A stretch of 64,000 nt of DNA, taken from positions 1,054,001 to 1,118,000 of the forward strand of contig CM082583.2 of the NCBI GenBank assembly GCA_040954595.2. Direction: 5' to 3'. Within the stretch, counting starts at the first letter, position 1, and each line of letters starts with the position of its first letter. The stretch is from Balanoglossus misakiensis. Taxonomy: Eukaryota > Hemichordata. Made by a program: the position numbers and the translations under genes. Positions 21,456 through 30,386 of the stretch are shown here, piece by piece. The notes beneath the pieces were generated by a model. That model saw nothing but the letters and a program-made list of their open reading frames with translations, had not been told where the DNA came from and did no database searches.

Positions 21456-22016
21456 ATGAGCAACACAGCACAAACCATCCAGAATCACAACAAATCGGTA
21501 CTTTCCAGCAACAACGACAACAGCACTAAAAAACAATGCAACTGCCGGTCACCTGCAAACTGCCCAATGTCAGGACACTGCCTGACCGAATCAATTGTAT
21601 ACCAAGCCACCGTTACTACGCAGGATAGCAAGCCAGACCAAACCTACGTCGGACTAACTGCCAACACCTTCAAGACCCGCTTCAACAACCACAAGGACTC
21701 ATTCAGGAACGCCGCCAAAAAGAACAGTACAGAACTCAGTAAATACATTTGGAAACTAAAGGACGAGCACATAGAACACAAAATCACATGGAAAACAATA
21801 AAACAAGCTAGCCCCTATACCCCCACCAGCAACAGATGCAACCTATGTCTTTGGGAAAAATATTTCATCATATGCAAACCAAAACTAGCCACACTCAACA
21901 AACGTAACGAACTCGTCAGCACATGCCGCCACTCCAGCAAATTCCTCCTGAAGAATCTGGCCAATCAGCACCCCTCCACACAGCCCCAATCAATACACAC
22001 TCCCATTCAAATGTAG
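21456..22016 (+). CDS. GIY-YIG endonuclease part of Penelope-like element copy B
   Basis: 186 residues in the same frame as the upstream RT, after TAA and five sense codons. It contains the CNCRS...CPMSGHC cluster (near 28-45), IVYQATV, TYVGLT, FKTRFNNH, SKYIWKLKD, and a CNLCLWEKYFI block. These are the family's zinc-binding and GIY-YIG catalytic regions. The protein could be made only by read-through or internal initiation. The 3' flank carries the hammerhead. Confidence 0.85.
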   Translation: MSNTAQTIQNHNKSVLSSNNDNSTKKQCNCRSPANCPMSGHCLTESIVYQATVTTQDSKPDQTYVGLTANTFKTRFNNHKDSFRNAAKKNSTELSKYIWKLKDEHIEHKITWKTIKQASPYTPTSNRCNLCLWEKYFIICKPKLATLNKRNELVSTCRHSSKFLLKNLANQHPSTQPQSIHTPIQM

Positions 22017-22083
22017 GCCCATTTGCATATCCACCCTACCCAATTCCCTGTTGTCCACACCCTTCACCATCATTCAGGCATCA

Positions 22084-22131
22084 GTATCTGACGAGTGTAG
22101 GCCCCGCTTACACGAAACTGAACAGTAATAC
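22084..22131 (+). ncRNA. Hammerhead ribozyme motif, copy B
   Basis: Stem I GTAT 22084-22087; core CTGACGA 22088-22094; stem II GTGTAG 22095-22100 with TTACAC 22108-22113; core GAAA 22114-22117; stem III CTG/CAG (22118-22125, loop AA); TA 22126-22127; stem I ATAC 22128-22131. Every invariant core base of the hammerhead is present. Predicted self-cleavage is between 22127 and 22128. The motif is identical in inverted copy A. Confidence 0.88.
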
Positions 22132-22238
22132 ACCGCCTATGTCAAAACAGCCTTAGTTCCCTTGCACACTCTACTATCAAGCTCTGGATTTACACCATCG
22201 AGCACTCTGCCAGCAGTACTTGCAACGAACTCCCAAAT

Positions 22239-22240
22239 CG

Positions 22241-22280
<40 letters not shown>
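22239..22280. repeat. (AT)n microsatellite
   Basis: About 20 AT repeats between the 3' end of the Penelope-like element and the foldback element. A similar shorter (AT)n tract lies at 18768-18788 at the other end of the Penelope pair, so the pair is bracketed by AT runs. Confidence 0.95.
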
Positions 22281-22283
<3 letters not shown>

Positions 22284-22595
22284 ATACATGCCTAAATATA
22301 GGGATAAACTGTGTTAACGCCATCTTGAAAATTTGCAGTGCATTATCGGTCAATTGAGTCCCAGTTGGGGGGGGAGTAGCGTCTACAACCTATCCAATTT
22401 TCCAGCAGTTTTGTCAGATTTTCTTCAAGTAACGTTAGTAGTAGTAGTTACATGAAGAAAATCTGACTAAACCGCTGGAAATGGATAGGTTGTAGACGCT
22501 ACTCCCCCCAACCGGAACTCAATTGACCCATAATGCACTGCAAATTTTCAAGATGGCATTAACAGTTTATCCCTACATTTAGGCATGTATGACAT
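22279..22595. mobile_element. Foldback element (MITE-like), ~150-bp inverted arms
   Basis: The left arm starts ATGTCATACATGCCTAAAT and the right arm ends with its complement. The arms stay about nine-tenths identical over ~150 bp, with a ~20-base loop around 22440 containing a GTA repeat. Differences include CG/TG changes. There is no coding content. It lies just upstream of the first visible exon of the integrase-like gene, so its excision or spread may have affected that gene. Confidence 0.9.
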
Positions 22596-22617
22596 TGTGT
22601 TTTGATTTTTTTTTTAG

Positions 22618-23490
22618 ATGGGTATGATAAACTATCTCCATATGGATTTGCCATTCATGGTTGCATCGATGGGTAAGTGCTATCAACTTATCATCTATAC
22701 AAACCTTTCTGAGGAATGCTGGAGACCCATTGTAACACCATTGGTTTTTTGAGAATCACAATATTGATGAAAGCTAAGATTAATGAAGCACATTTAGTAA
22801 CAATTCTGTGGAAATATGTTTATGCAATGAAATTTACTTATTCCTTTTTTAATTTGAAAATTAATAATAACTTTGTTTTCTATAGATTTTCGCGAAGGGT
22901 GTTGTGGTTGAAAGTTGGTGCATCAAACAATGATCCAAGCAAAGTTGCTTCCTATTTCATAGACACAGTTGAGAAGCTGAAAGGTAATAGACACATTCAC
23001 TCAAGGTTGTTAAACATATCATTTTGACAAAATTTGTTTTATTGACATTTCTGAACTGGGTAAAGGCGATAAATTTAGCCAACCACTAATCAATGACAAT
23101 TATCCATTGCATGCTCATATTAGTCTTGTACCCAATATTTCCTGTGGCAACATTGTAATGATCTTCACATATCCAGGCTGTGTTGAAAAACATTGAAACT
23201 ACGTGTAGGCAGTAAAGCATTTGGAATGAAAATCTTTCTTAAAAATTAAATCTAGTGTGTACAATTTTTTTTTTTTTTTTTTTTGGGGGGGGGGGGTTAA
23301 CATTTTAACTGTAAGAGCTGCCAATGTCAATCCTAATTTGTTTGCAGGTTGCCCCAGGATCTTGCGAGCAGATCATGGCACAGAAACAGGAGTGATAATG
23401 ACTGCTCAAGCCATGTTGAGGACAGATGGTGATGATGCTTTTGCTGACAACAGCTTTTGGTATGGTCCTTCAACTGCTAACCAGGTCAGT

Positions 23491-23526
<36 letters not shown>

Positions 23527-26500
23527 TTTTATTTACCCATTAATTAAAGGGTACATATGATAGGTAAAAATACAAATGGTGGGTAAATATGGAGTCAGGA
23601 AATAGCCACAGCTAGTCTAGCCTGTACTCCTACAATATAGCTTGCTTGGTTACAGAAAAAAAAGATAATGTTGAGGGAACGCTTGAAGCGTGATTCAAGT
23701 ACGATCTCACTACAACAGTGTAAAGTTATCCATTGCAAATGGTAATGGAAAAAAGAAAGGAACAACAATCACAAACAAACAAACAAACAAAACAGCATCA
23801 TACTACATCAAGAAAATTACAAATTCATTTGTACTGGTTTAAGAGGTGTTGTTTAAATGTCCTACGAAATTGGCATAAAGTATTTGAAGACTTAATTTGT
23901 GGAGGAATATCGTTCCAGATTTTTGCTCCAGTATGTGATATCGAGAACTGGCCTGAGTTTGTTTTGGCATGGAACGGGCGTAGATAGTGATGTAACCAAA
24001 TTCTGGTATTATGCTCATGACTTGTTGTGTTAAAATAATCTGAAAGTGAATGTGGAGATTTCTGGTGATATAAATAATAAATGAAGGAACCTAGTAAATA
24101 ACTGTGAAGCTTGGTAATATCCAAAATATTCAGTTGATTAAAGAGAGGAGAAGAATGGTCCATGTGTGATTTGAAAAGCATTATACGTACAATTGTTTTT
24201 TGGGCAACTTGGATACAACGTAACTTTGTGGGGTAAGTATTGCCCCAAACCTCAAGACCATATGTAACATGGGGGAGTATGAAGGCGTTGTAATACAAAA
24301 TTCTGATATGGAGTGGTAAAATATTTCTAATCTTGTATAAAATTCCACAGTGCTTCCTAATGAGATTATTTATTTTGTTAATTTGATGTGACCATGACAG
24401 ATGCTTATCCAATAAAACCCCAACAAATGGTATCACATCAACCTCTTTGATTTCTTCATTCTGGATTTGCAATGACCCAAGAACATTAAGTTTTTTCTGC
24501 CGACCCCTAAAAATAATAAAGTGAGTCTTGGCCCTATTAATTGTTAGTTTGTTGGCATTGCACCATTGCTGAACATCATTTAAATAAGAGGATATATGAG
24601 TCAAGTTAATACTATCTGCACCTGAGAAGGAATGGAAGAGATTGGAGTCGTCAGCAAATAAACGGAAATCAAAAAATGTAGAAGAATTTGGAAGGTCATT
24701 GATATAAATAAGGAAAAGGGTTGGGCCCAAAACTGATCCCTGTGGGACTCCATTGTGGATCAAGGACTTTTCTGAAACATGACTGGTTAATGTGACATAC
24801 TGTGAGCGGTCTGTGAGGTAGCTGTTAAACCAATGCTGGCAGGGGCCCCTAAACCCGTAATGTTCAAGCTTGGACAATAAAGTGGCATGGTGAATGGTAT
24901 CGAAAGCTTTGCTGAAGTCAATAAACACCCCCAGTGTGGAATTCCCCTTATCAATTTCTTTTAACAAGTGGTTAACTAAGTTAATCAAAGTGTGCTTGGT
25001 GCTATGGTTCTTTCTAAAGCCATACTGGTGCTTATATAATATATTATATTTATCAAGGTAAGTAATCACTTGTTTGTTTACCACTTTTTCTATCACTTTA
25101 CTGAACATTGATAAAATGGCGATGGGTCTGTAGTTCCCAGCAATGTTCTGTTCTCCTTTCTTGAAGATAGGTTTAACCTTAGCGACTTTTAAGGAATTAG
25201 GGAAGACACCGGTACAGAAAGACATATTTATGATGTGGGTCAAAGGTTGAGCAATAACATCAGCTGCATCAATTAGGAGTCTTGGAGGAATATTATCCCA
25301 CCCACTGGCCTTTTTACTGTCAAGATGCACCAAAATCTCTTTTATCTCAGCAACCGTAACAGGATGGAGAAAAAAAGAGTTTGGCATAGGATCATTCATA
25401 TAATTTTTAAAATCTTTTGTGGTTTTTGGAATGTGTTTTGCCAGATTATGACCCACATGTACAAAGAAGTCATTAAAACACTTAGCCATATCAGCTGGCT
25501 TATCTACCAACCTTTCAATCCCATTTACATTGACCTTTAACTGATCTGGTGCTTTATCTAAAGTAGTGTTTTTACCAAGCAACTCATTTACAACATTCCA
25601 CACTTTACCATTGTTGTTTACAGTGAATAAATTAGCATAATACACCCTTTTGGCTTTTCTTAAAACACTTGTAAGAATATTTCTGTAGGTTGTGTAGCGA
25701 GCAACAGCACTTGGTTCATGTTGTGTGGTGACAACTTTAGCATATAGTTTGTGTTTGGTGCGAATTGACTTCTTAATAGCTTTGGTAATCCAGGGATTTT
25801 TGTTACACTTGGCCTTAATAGTTTTAACCTCAAGTGGGGCATGATGGTCACACACCTGGCTGAACAAATTGCTGAAGGTGTCAAAAGCAGTGTTTACACA
25901 GCTATTGTTATGCATAACAACGTTCCAGTTAACATTAATTAAATCAGAAATAAAACGAGCAGAGTTATAGCGCCTGAAATTCCTTGTACAAACTGACCGT
26001 ACAAATGGCGTGTGGACATTGAAATTGTTGAAAATAGAGAAAATAGGTAAGTGATCTGAAATATCAGCAATAATTGTACCAGCATCAATGTGACAAGAGC
26101 TAATATTGGAATAAATATGATCAATGGTCGACTTGGAAGTACTTGTAATACGAGTTGGGGAGGAGATTAACTGTTCTAGATGAAGACATTGCATCCTTGG
26201 TATAAAATCCCGAGCACTTGAATCTGGACTTGACACATCAATATTAAAGTCACCCATAAGAATACAATGTTTTTTATCCAGTTTCAAAGAACAAAGAACA
26301 TTAAAAAGACTGTCTTCAAACTCTGTGACACTAGTTCCTGGTTTGCGATATAACACACCGACAACTATGCGATTCTTTAACCCGCATATTTCAAACCATA
26401 GTGATTCAGAATGAACCACATTAAAGTTTAACAGTTTGTATTTAAGAGAACAATGAATATATGCCCCTACCCCGCCACCCCGACCGATGTTTCTGCTATT

Positions 26501-29500
26501 TAACTCAAAAGAGTAATTTGGCAAATTAAAAAAAGTTGGATTATTGATTTGCCAGGTTTCTGAAACACCAATAATGTGAAAAGGACTGGTGATACATTCA
26601 TTATACAGGAGACGTACATCGTCTATACTATTACAGAGAGATCTTGCATTAATATGAGATACTGAGAAAGAATGGCTGGATCTAGAGCTAAATTTATCAT
26701 TAAATGTTGACGGTTCTAGTATATGATTTGTAACTGTGAAAATGTCATCATCTATGTCATTTACTGAGTTTGGCATGAAGCAATATATGGGAAACCAAGA
26801 AAATGTCTACAAGATGGTTTATACAATCTTGGCAAGGTCCAGCTCATTCCTTATCACTAGTACAGGTGACTGCTCACTTTTCTTCACAAGAACTTCACCG
26901 TTCCGCGTCCACGCATACTTATAGCGTGCTGATTTGCGCTTCACGTTCGTCATCTTAAAAAGTTTGCGTGCTTTTGGAGTTAGATTTTCATTTACGTAGA
27001 TTTTGTTCCGATTGGCATATCCAATATCTCCAGTTGTAATGGTCGCTAGCTTCTTTTTGTTCCGGTGGATATAGTCGCGTTTCTTCCTGCTTAAGAATCG
27101 CACAATGATTGGTCTTGGGAAAGTAGGTGCAGCATTGTCACCTGTATGCTTTTGACCTAATCTGTGGGTAATCACAATGTCGTGGTCACTGATACCTGGA
27201 TCGATCTTTTTTAGCACTCTTGTTACGATTGCATCTGTATTTTCTCCATCATCTGCACTTTCAGGAATTCCATGAAGTTCAATGTTTTCACGTCTATTGT
27301 ATTGATTCATACTTTCCACAGATTTCTCGAGCTCTGTGATGCGAGTGAAAAGCTGTGCATTCGTTTCTTTGACTTCTTTATTTTCAAGCTCCAAAGTAGA
27401 AACTCGTCCACGTACTTCCTCTACAAGTCCGTTGAAGAACTCCAGTGACGAATTTATTGTGCTTTGGCTTTCTTTGAGCTCAGCAATACTGATCAATAGT
27501 GCCGGTATGTGATTTACATGTGAACAGATTTCAGCAAGCCGGTTTTCTATTGATTGTGGTGTGCCAGCTGGAGGTGTTGATTGGCAAGAGTCTGATGATC
27601 CAGATGGTGTTTGGTCTTTTCTTCTCGGCATCGTGAATGAGCACAGGTGTTCGATTACACAACGTGGGTTTTAAACAAAGGAGCAGAATTCCAGTACTAT
27701 TTTGCATGCATAATGAGATCGACTGGAACTAACGGCAGGATTCTGTGTGCTGGCTTCGACTTGATAGATAAAAATGAAAACTCACTTTTGACAAAAAGTT
27801 ACAGCAATCTTCCGCAAAAATCCGTTGCCAGCTAATAGTCCACGCCTTCAAAAATCGACACATTGACCGGTGATGAAAAAAAGTTCCAACTAAGGAGTGA
27901 TTTTTGGCTCGTACCAAGAGACGATGTTGCTGAACTTGTCGACCATGCGCAGCGCCCTCTATCCACATATGACAAATGACATCACAATTTTTCTTAGGAA
28001 TACCTACGCTGTACCGTGTCATGAGATAAAAAGACTGTTAATACTACCCATTTTTCCACTACCTTGTTAAGATGACTATATGCTTGAGGAGACTATCCTC
28101 AAACCTCATAGACTCCCCATCTTCCCTACTTCAGTCACCGATTCCATTGCTGCTGCATGCCTGAGCAAATTTTGTTCAAATTTGGTGCAGTTTTTTGTTT
28201 CACAATATAATCCAAAAAAGACACTTTTGGTATCGTGTTTCACATTTGTTTGTTCAGAGTGGTGACAGTAATTGTGTCAGACCATTGTTTTCATTGTGAT
28301 CTCTTCTTACAGCGTATTGAACGATGGTGGGGTGTGTTAAGAAGTAAAAGTGCAGATTGGTGGATTGACCATTTTAAGGTAAAGTATCATTTGGCTTGTA
28401 CAAATGTGTTCTGCAAAACAAAATCAACTCAAACACAAAGATGGTTGTATAAGTGACAAAATTTGTATTCTCATAGAATGTGCCACAGCCCAAGATGCAA
28501 TGTCATTAGTGGATGCAGTTGTGTGTAGGAATGAGAAAAATAACCAGTATAGCTCAAGTCAGTTCATATCATGATGTTGAATTGTCCTGCAGAGTTTTTA
28601 TACATGAGGACTAGGCTTTCCAAACATTTTTTTTTTCTTGGCCATGGCCTTGCAGGCAGTTTATACACAAGTACAAGACCACATTCACTGACACATTTTA
28701 CTGTAGCATTACAGGAAATTCACCACTATCAATTTTTTATCCCCTAGGATTTGGTATCAATGGGTCATTTGCAGTTAGGTGACCCGGTCAACATGTGAGT
28801 TGATACACTTTATGTTTTGTTTCAAGTAATGAAAGAAATTCCATTATTCAATCTGTCAATGTTTGCACAGAGCAGAGAAGAAACAGACACAGACAGGATG
28901 GTAGAGACATAGACAGGAGATCAAATATTGCAGTTCATTTGAAATCCGTAGATCTGCTGGAAATCATATTTTTAACTGGATGAATTTCCATAAACTTGTA
29001 ACATTATGCTATTTGTTAAGTATGATAAAATGCACATATTATTCCCAAGCATCTTGAAATCAATTTGCATTTTTTCTTTCAGAATGAGTATGCAGTTTTG
29101 TTATTTTTCTGTCATGCAAAGGGAACTGGATGAGGTAGTTGAGAGGTGGAACCACCACAGAATAAGGCGACAAAATAAAGGAGATTCTGTATCAGGCATT
29201 CCAGAAATTCTCTATACCTGTCCTGAGTTACTAGGTACTTTTTTATTGCAACAAAATAAAGAAACCAACAAAGATTCATTAAAATTGCAGAAATGCTACC
29301 TAATCTGGACCCTGTGACTGAATGTAGATCACAAGTCATGTGGGTATTTCACTCATTAGGTCAACATAAGGCTTATCCATGAAGTAAATGACATGCAGTG
29401 TTTAAAGCATAAATCATGAACATTGGAAAGTTTCCTCAACAAAAATCTCAAGATTACATAACATCTGCAGAGAATGATAGAAAAATAACATTTCAATCAC

Positions 29501-30119
29501 TTCATTGCTTAAGGTAAATAAAATAAAATAACTTAATATACATCTGGCACCAAGAACAATAGATACTCCAATATAAACAAAAAAGAAAGATGGCTGCTCA
29601 CTGTGTACTGTGTTTCAGCTGATCGGTTATGGTTGATCGTACCAGCGTTTTGAAAGCCAAATAATATGCAACACAAGAACTAACTGAGATGTAAGATGTA
29701 CAATAATAATTTTATTATGAAAATACCACAAAGTATATATTTGGACATTAGCATAGTGCATCGCCCTCCGCTACGCATCAGGCGATACGTGGCGCTAATG
29801 TCCTTGAGCATACTTTGCAGTATTTTCGTAATACCCTCATAGTATTTAACCCATACATAAATTCTTATTTGAACAAACATATTTTGTTATTTCAGACCGC
29901 CCTAATTGTCGGAACTACATACATTCAGTCAACGCTGGCTCTCAAACTTTCTTGCTATGCAAGTCACAGTGTAACTTTAATAATGGTTGCAATGAAGATT
30001 TCGCAGTTGTGGCACGGAACATATGCCAAATGAATGGATGGAATCATGAACCCACTACAGCATTTGCAGCAAAAGAACTCTACTTGCACTTGACACCTTG
30101 CCTTGAAGAACTTTTCTAA
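22618..30119 (+). CDS. Integrase-type (rve-like) DDE protein gene, seven visible exons, N-terminus not found
   Basis: Exons 22618-22672, 22886-22983, 23348-23484, 28313-28378, 28748-28794, 29083-29234 and 29896-30119 keep phase and end at TAA, giving about 259 residues. Motifs are DGYDKLSPYGFAIHG, CIDGFSR with the first D, SNNDPSKVA, RADHGTETG with the second D, NQRIERWW with the E, then RELDEVVERWNHHRIR. This is the integrase-core family widespread in fish and marine invertebrates, probably transposon-derived. The first visible exon starts in mid-codon after a TTTTTTAG acceptor, so earlier exons exist or were lost; upstream lie the foldback and Penelope insertions. The third intron holds a large antisense retrotransposon. 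Catalytic residues look intact. Confidence 0.8.
23825..26776 (-). CDS. Retrotransposon ORF2: AP endonuclease and reverse transcriptase
   Basis: 983 codons, uninterrupted. The endonuclease comes first: SHINARSLCNS, SETWQI, GGGVGAYIH, LMGDFNIDV near residue 173, STIDHIYS, and ISDHLP near 240. The RT follows: VAKVKPIFKKGE near 500, NYRPIAIL, YGFRKNHST, VFIDFSKAFDTIHH (catalytic D), GVPQGSVLGP, and LFADDSNLF near 705 (catalytic DD). The C-terminal 270 residues have no RNase H. The order and motifs fit the Jockey/CR1/Rex superfamily. ORF2 nicks target DNA and primes reverse transcription there. Starts 42 bases after ORF1 stops. No disabling change is visible, so this copy could be active. Confidence 0.9.
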   Translation of the reverse strand: MPNSVNDIDDDIFTVTNHILEPSTFNDKFSSRSSHSFSVSHINARSLCNSIDDVRLLYNECITSPFHIIGVSETWQINNPTFFNLPNYSFELNSRNIGRGGGVGAYIHCSLKYKLLNFNVVHSESLWFEICGLKNRIVVGVLYRKPGTSVTEFEDSLFNVLCSLKLDKKHCILMGDFNIDVSSPDSSARDFIPRMQCLHLEQLISSPTRITSTSKSTIDHIYSNISSCHIDAGTIIADISDHLPIFSIFNNFNVHTPFVRSVCTRNFRRYNSARFISDLINVNWNVVMHNNSCVNTAFDTFSNLFSQVCDHHAPLEVKTIKAKCNKNPWITKAIKKSIRTKHKLYAKVVTTQHEPSAVARYTTYRNILTSVLRKAKRVYYANLFTVNNNGKVWNVVNELLGKNTTLDKAPDQLKVNVNGIERLVDKPADMAKCFNDFFVHVGHNLAKHIPKTTKDFKNYMNDPMPNSFFLHPVTVAEIKEILVHLDSKKASGWDNIPPRLLIDAADVIAQPLTHIINMSFCTGVFPNSLKVAKVKPIFKKGEQNIAGNYRPIAILSMFSKVIEKVVNKQVITYLDKYNILYKHQYGFRKNHSTKHTLINLVNHLLKEIDKGNSTLGVFIDFSKAFDTIHHATLLSKLEHYGFRGPCQHWFNSYLTDRSQYVTLTSHVSEKSLIHNGVPQGSVLGPTLFLIYINDLPNSSTFFDFRLFADDSNLFHSFSGADSINLTHISSYLNDVQQWCNANKLTINRAKTHFIIFRGRQKKLNVLGSLQIQNEEIKEVDVIPFVGVLLDKHLSWSHQINKINNLIRKHCGILYKIRNILPLHIRILYYNAFILPHVTYGLEVWGNTYPTKLRCIQVAQKTIVRIMLFKSHMDHSSPLFNQLNILDITKLHSYLLGSFIYYLYHQKSPHSLSDYFNTTSHEHNTRIWLHHYLRPFHAKTNSGQFSISHTGAKIWNDIPPQIKSSNTLCQFRRTFKQHLLNQYK
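26819..27631 (-). CDS. Retrotransposon ORF1: coiled-coil and RRM RNA-binding protein
   Basis: 270 codons. Residues 25-115 are heptad-rich (AELKESQSTINSS, ELENKEVKETNAQL, ELEKSVESM) and should form a coiled coil. Then NRRENIELHGIPE, DHDIVITHRLG and RPIIVRFLSRKKRDYI mark an RRM-like domain followed by a basic C-terminal domain, as in L1-type ORF1 proteins. These form trimers that bind element RNA. The domain layout seems borrowed between the L1 and CR1/Jockey groups. It precedes the ORF2 frame by 42 bases. Confidence 0.85.
   Translation of the reverse strand: MPRRKDQTPSGSSDSCQSTPPAGTPQSIENRLAEICSHVNHIPALLISIAELKESQSTINSSLEFFNGLVEEVRGRVSTLELENKEVKETNAQLFTRITELEKSVESMNQYNRRENIELHGIPESADDGENTDAIVTRVLKKIDPGISDHDIVITHRLGQKHTGDNAAPTFPRPIIVRFLSRKKRDYIHRNKKKLATITTGDIGYANRNKIYVNENLTPKARKLFKMTNVKRKSARYKYAWTRNGEVLVKKSEQSPVLVIRNELDLAKIV
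29717..29835. mobile_element. Short hairpin (MITE-like) in an intron
   Basis: The arms contain GAAAATAC...AAAGTATA...GGACATTAGC and the matching GCTAATGTCC...CATACTTTG...GTATTTTC with a loop around GCATCGCCCTCCGC. It lies in the last intron of the integrase-like gene. There are no frames. Arms are imperfect. Confidence 0.6.
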
Positions 30120-30157
30120 ACTACACAACTAAAGAGAACAATACAACAGCTAATACT

Positions 30158-30360
30158 TTAGAGGCCATTCAGTTTTCATGGCTTGAGGCAAGTTTGTGTC
30201 ATCTGTTTTCAAAAACAGGCAGACCCCCCCCCCCATTCCCTTTACACGGGACCAAAAAATGATGACCCCCCTTTTGAATTTCCAAATTTAAGTGACACCC
30301 CCTTGATTTTGCCGACTCCCCCTACCTACCTCCCACCGTAAAAACTGAATGGTCCCCTAG
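30158..30360. mobile_element. MITE-like element with ~15-bp inverted ends
   Basis: The left end is TAGAGGCCATTCAGTTTT; the right end is AAAACTGAATGGTCCCCTAG. The interior contains C-rich runs. It lies between the stop codon of the integrase-like gene and that of the convergent unknown gene. No coding content. Confidence 0.65.
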
Positions 30361-30386
30361 TAAAAAAAAATGTTCACAAGTACAGT

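Larger units (their letters stand above)
19784..22240 (+). mobile_element. Penelope-like element copy B, near full length
   Basis: Begins at GTGCAACGAACTCCCAAATC, next to inverted copy A. It contains an RT frame, a GIY-YIG frame and a 3' hammerhead. The first ~25 bases (GCAACGAACTCCCAAATCGT) recur after the 3' end at about 22215-22240, the start of another, lost tandem copy. Such partial tandem or inverted arrangements are characteristic of Penelope-like elements. Two in-frame stops (19962-19964 TGA and 21438-21440 TAA) interrupt the single frame expected for the family. The right edge runs into (AT)n. Confidence 0.9.
23494..27990 (-). mobile_element. Non-LTR retrotransposon with RRM-type ORF1 and APE/RT ORF2, in an intron
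   Basis: Minus-strand element with ORF1 (27631-26819) and ORF2 (26776-23825), a 3' region of ~300 bp and a terminal (ATT)n tract at 23494-23524, the kind of short-repeat tail found in Jockey-group elements rather than poly(A). Both frames are open. The 5' limit is set loosely, since target-site duplications could not be recognised. It sits antisense in the third intron of the integrase-like gene. Confidence 0.85.
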
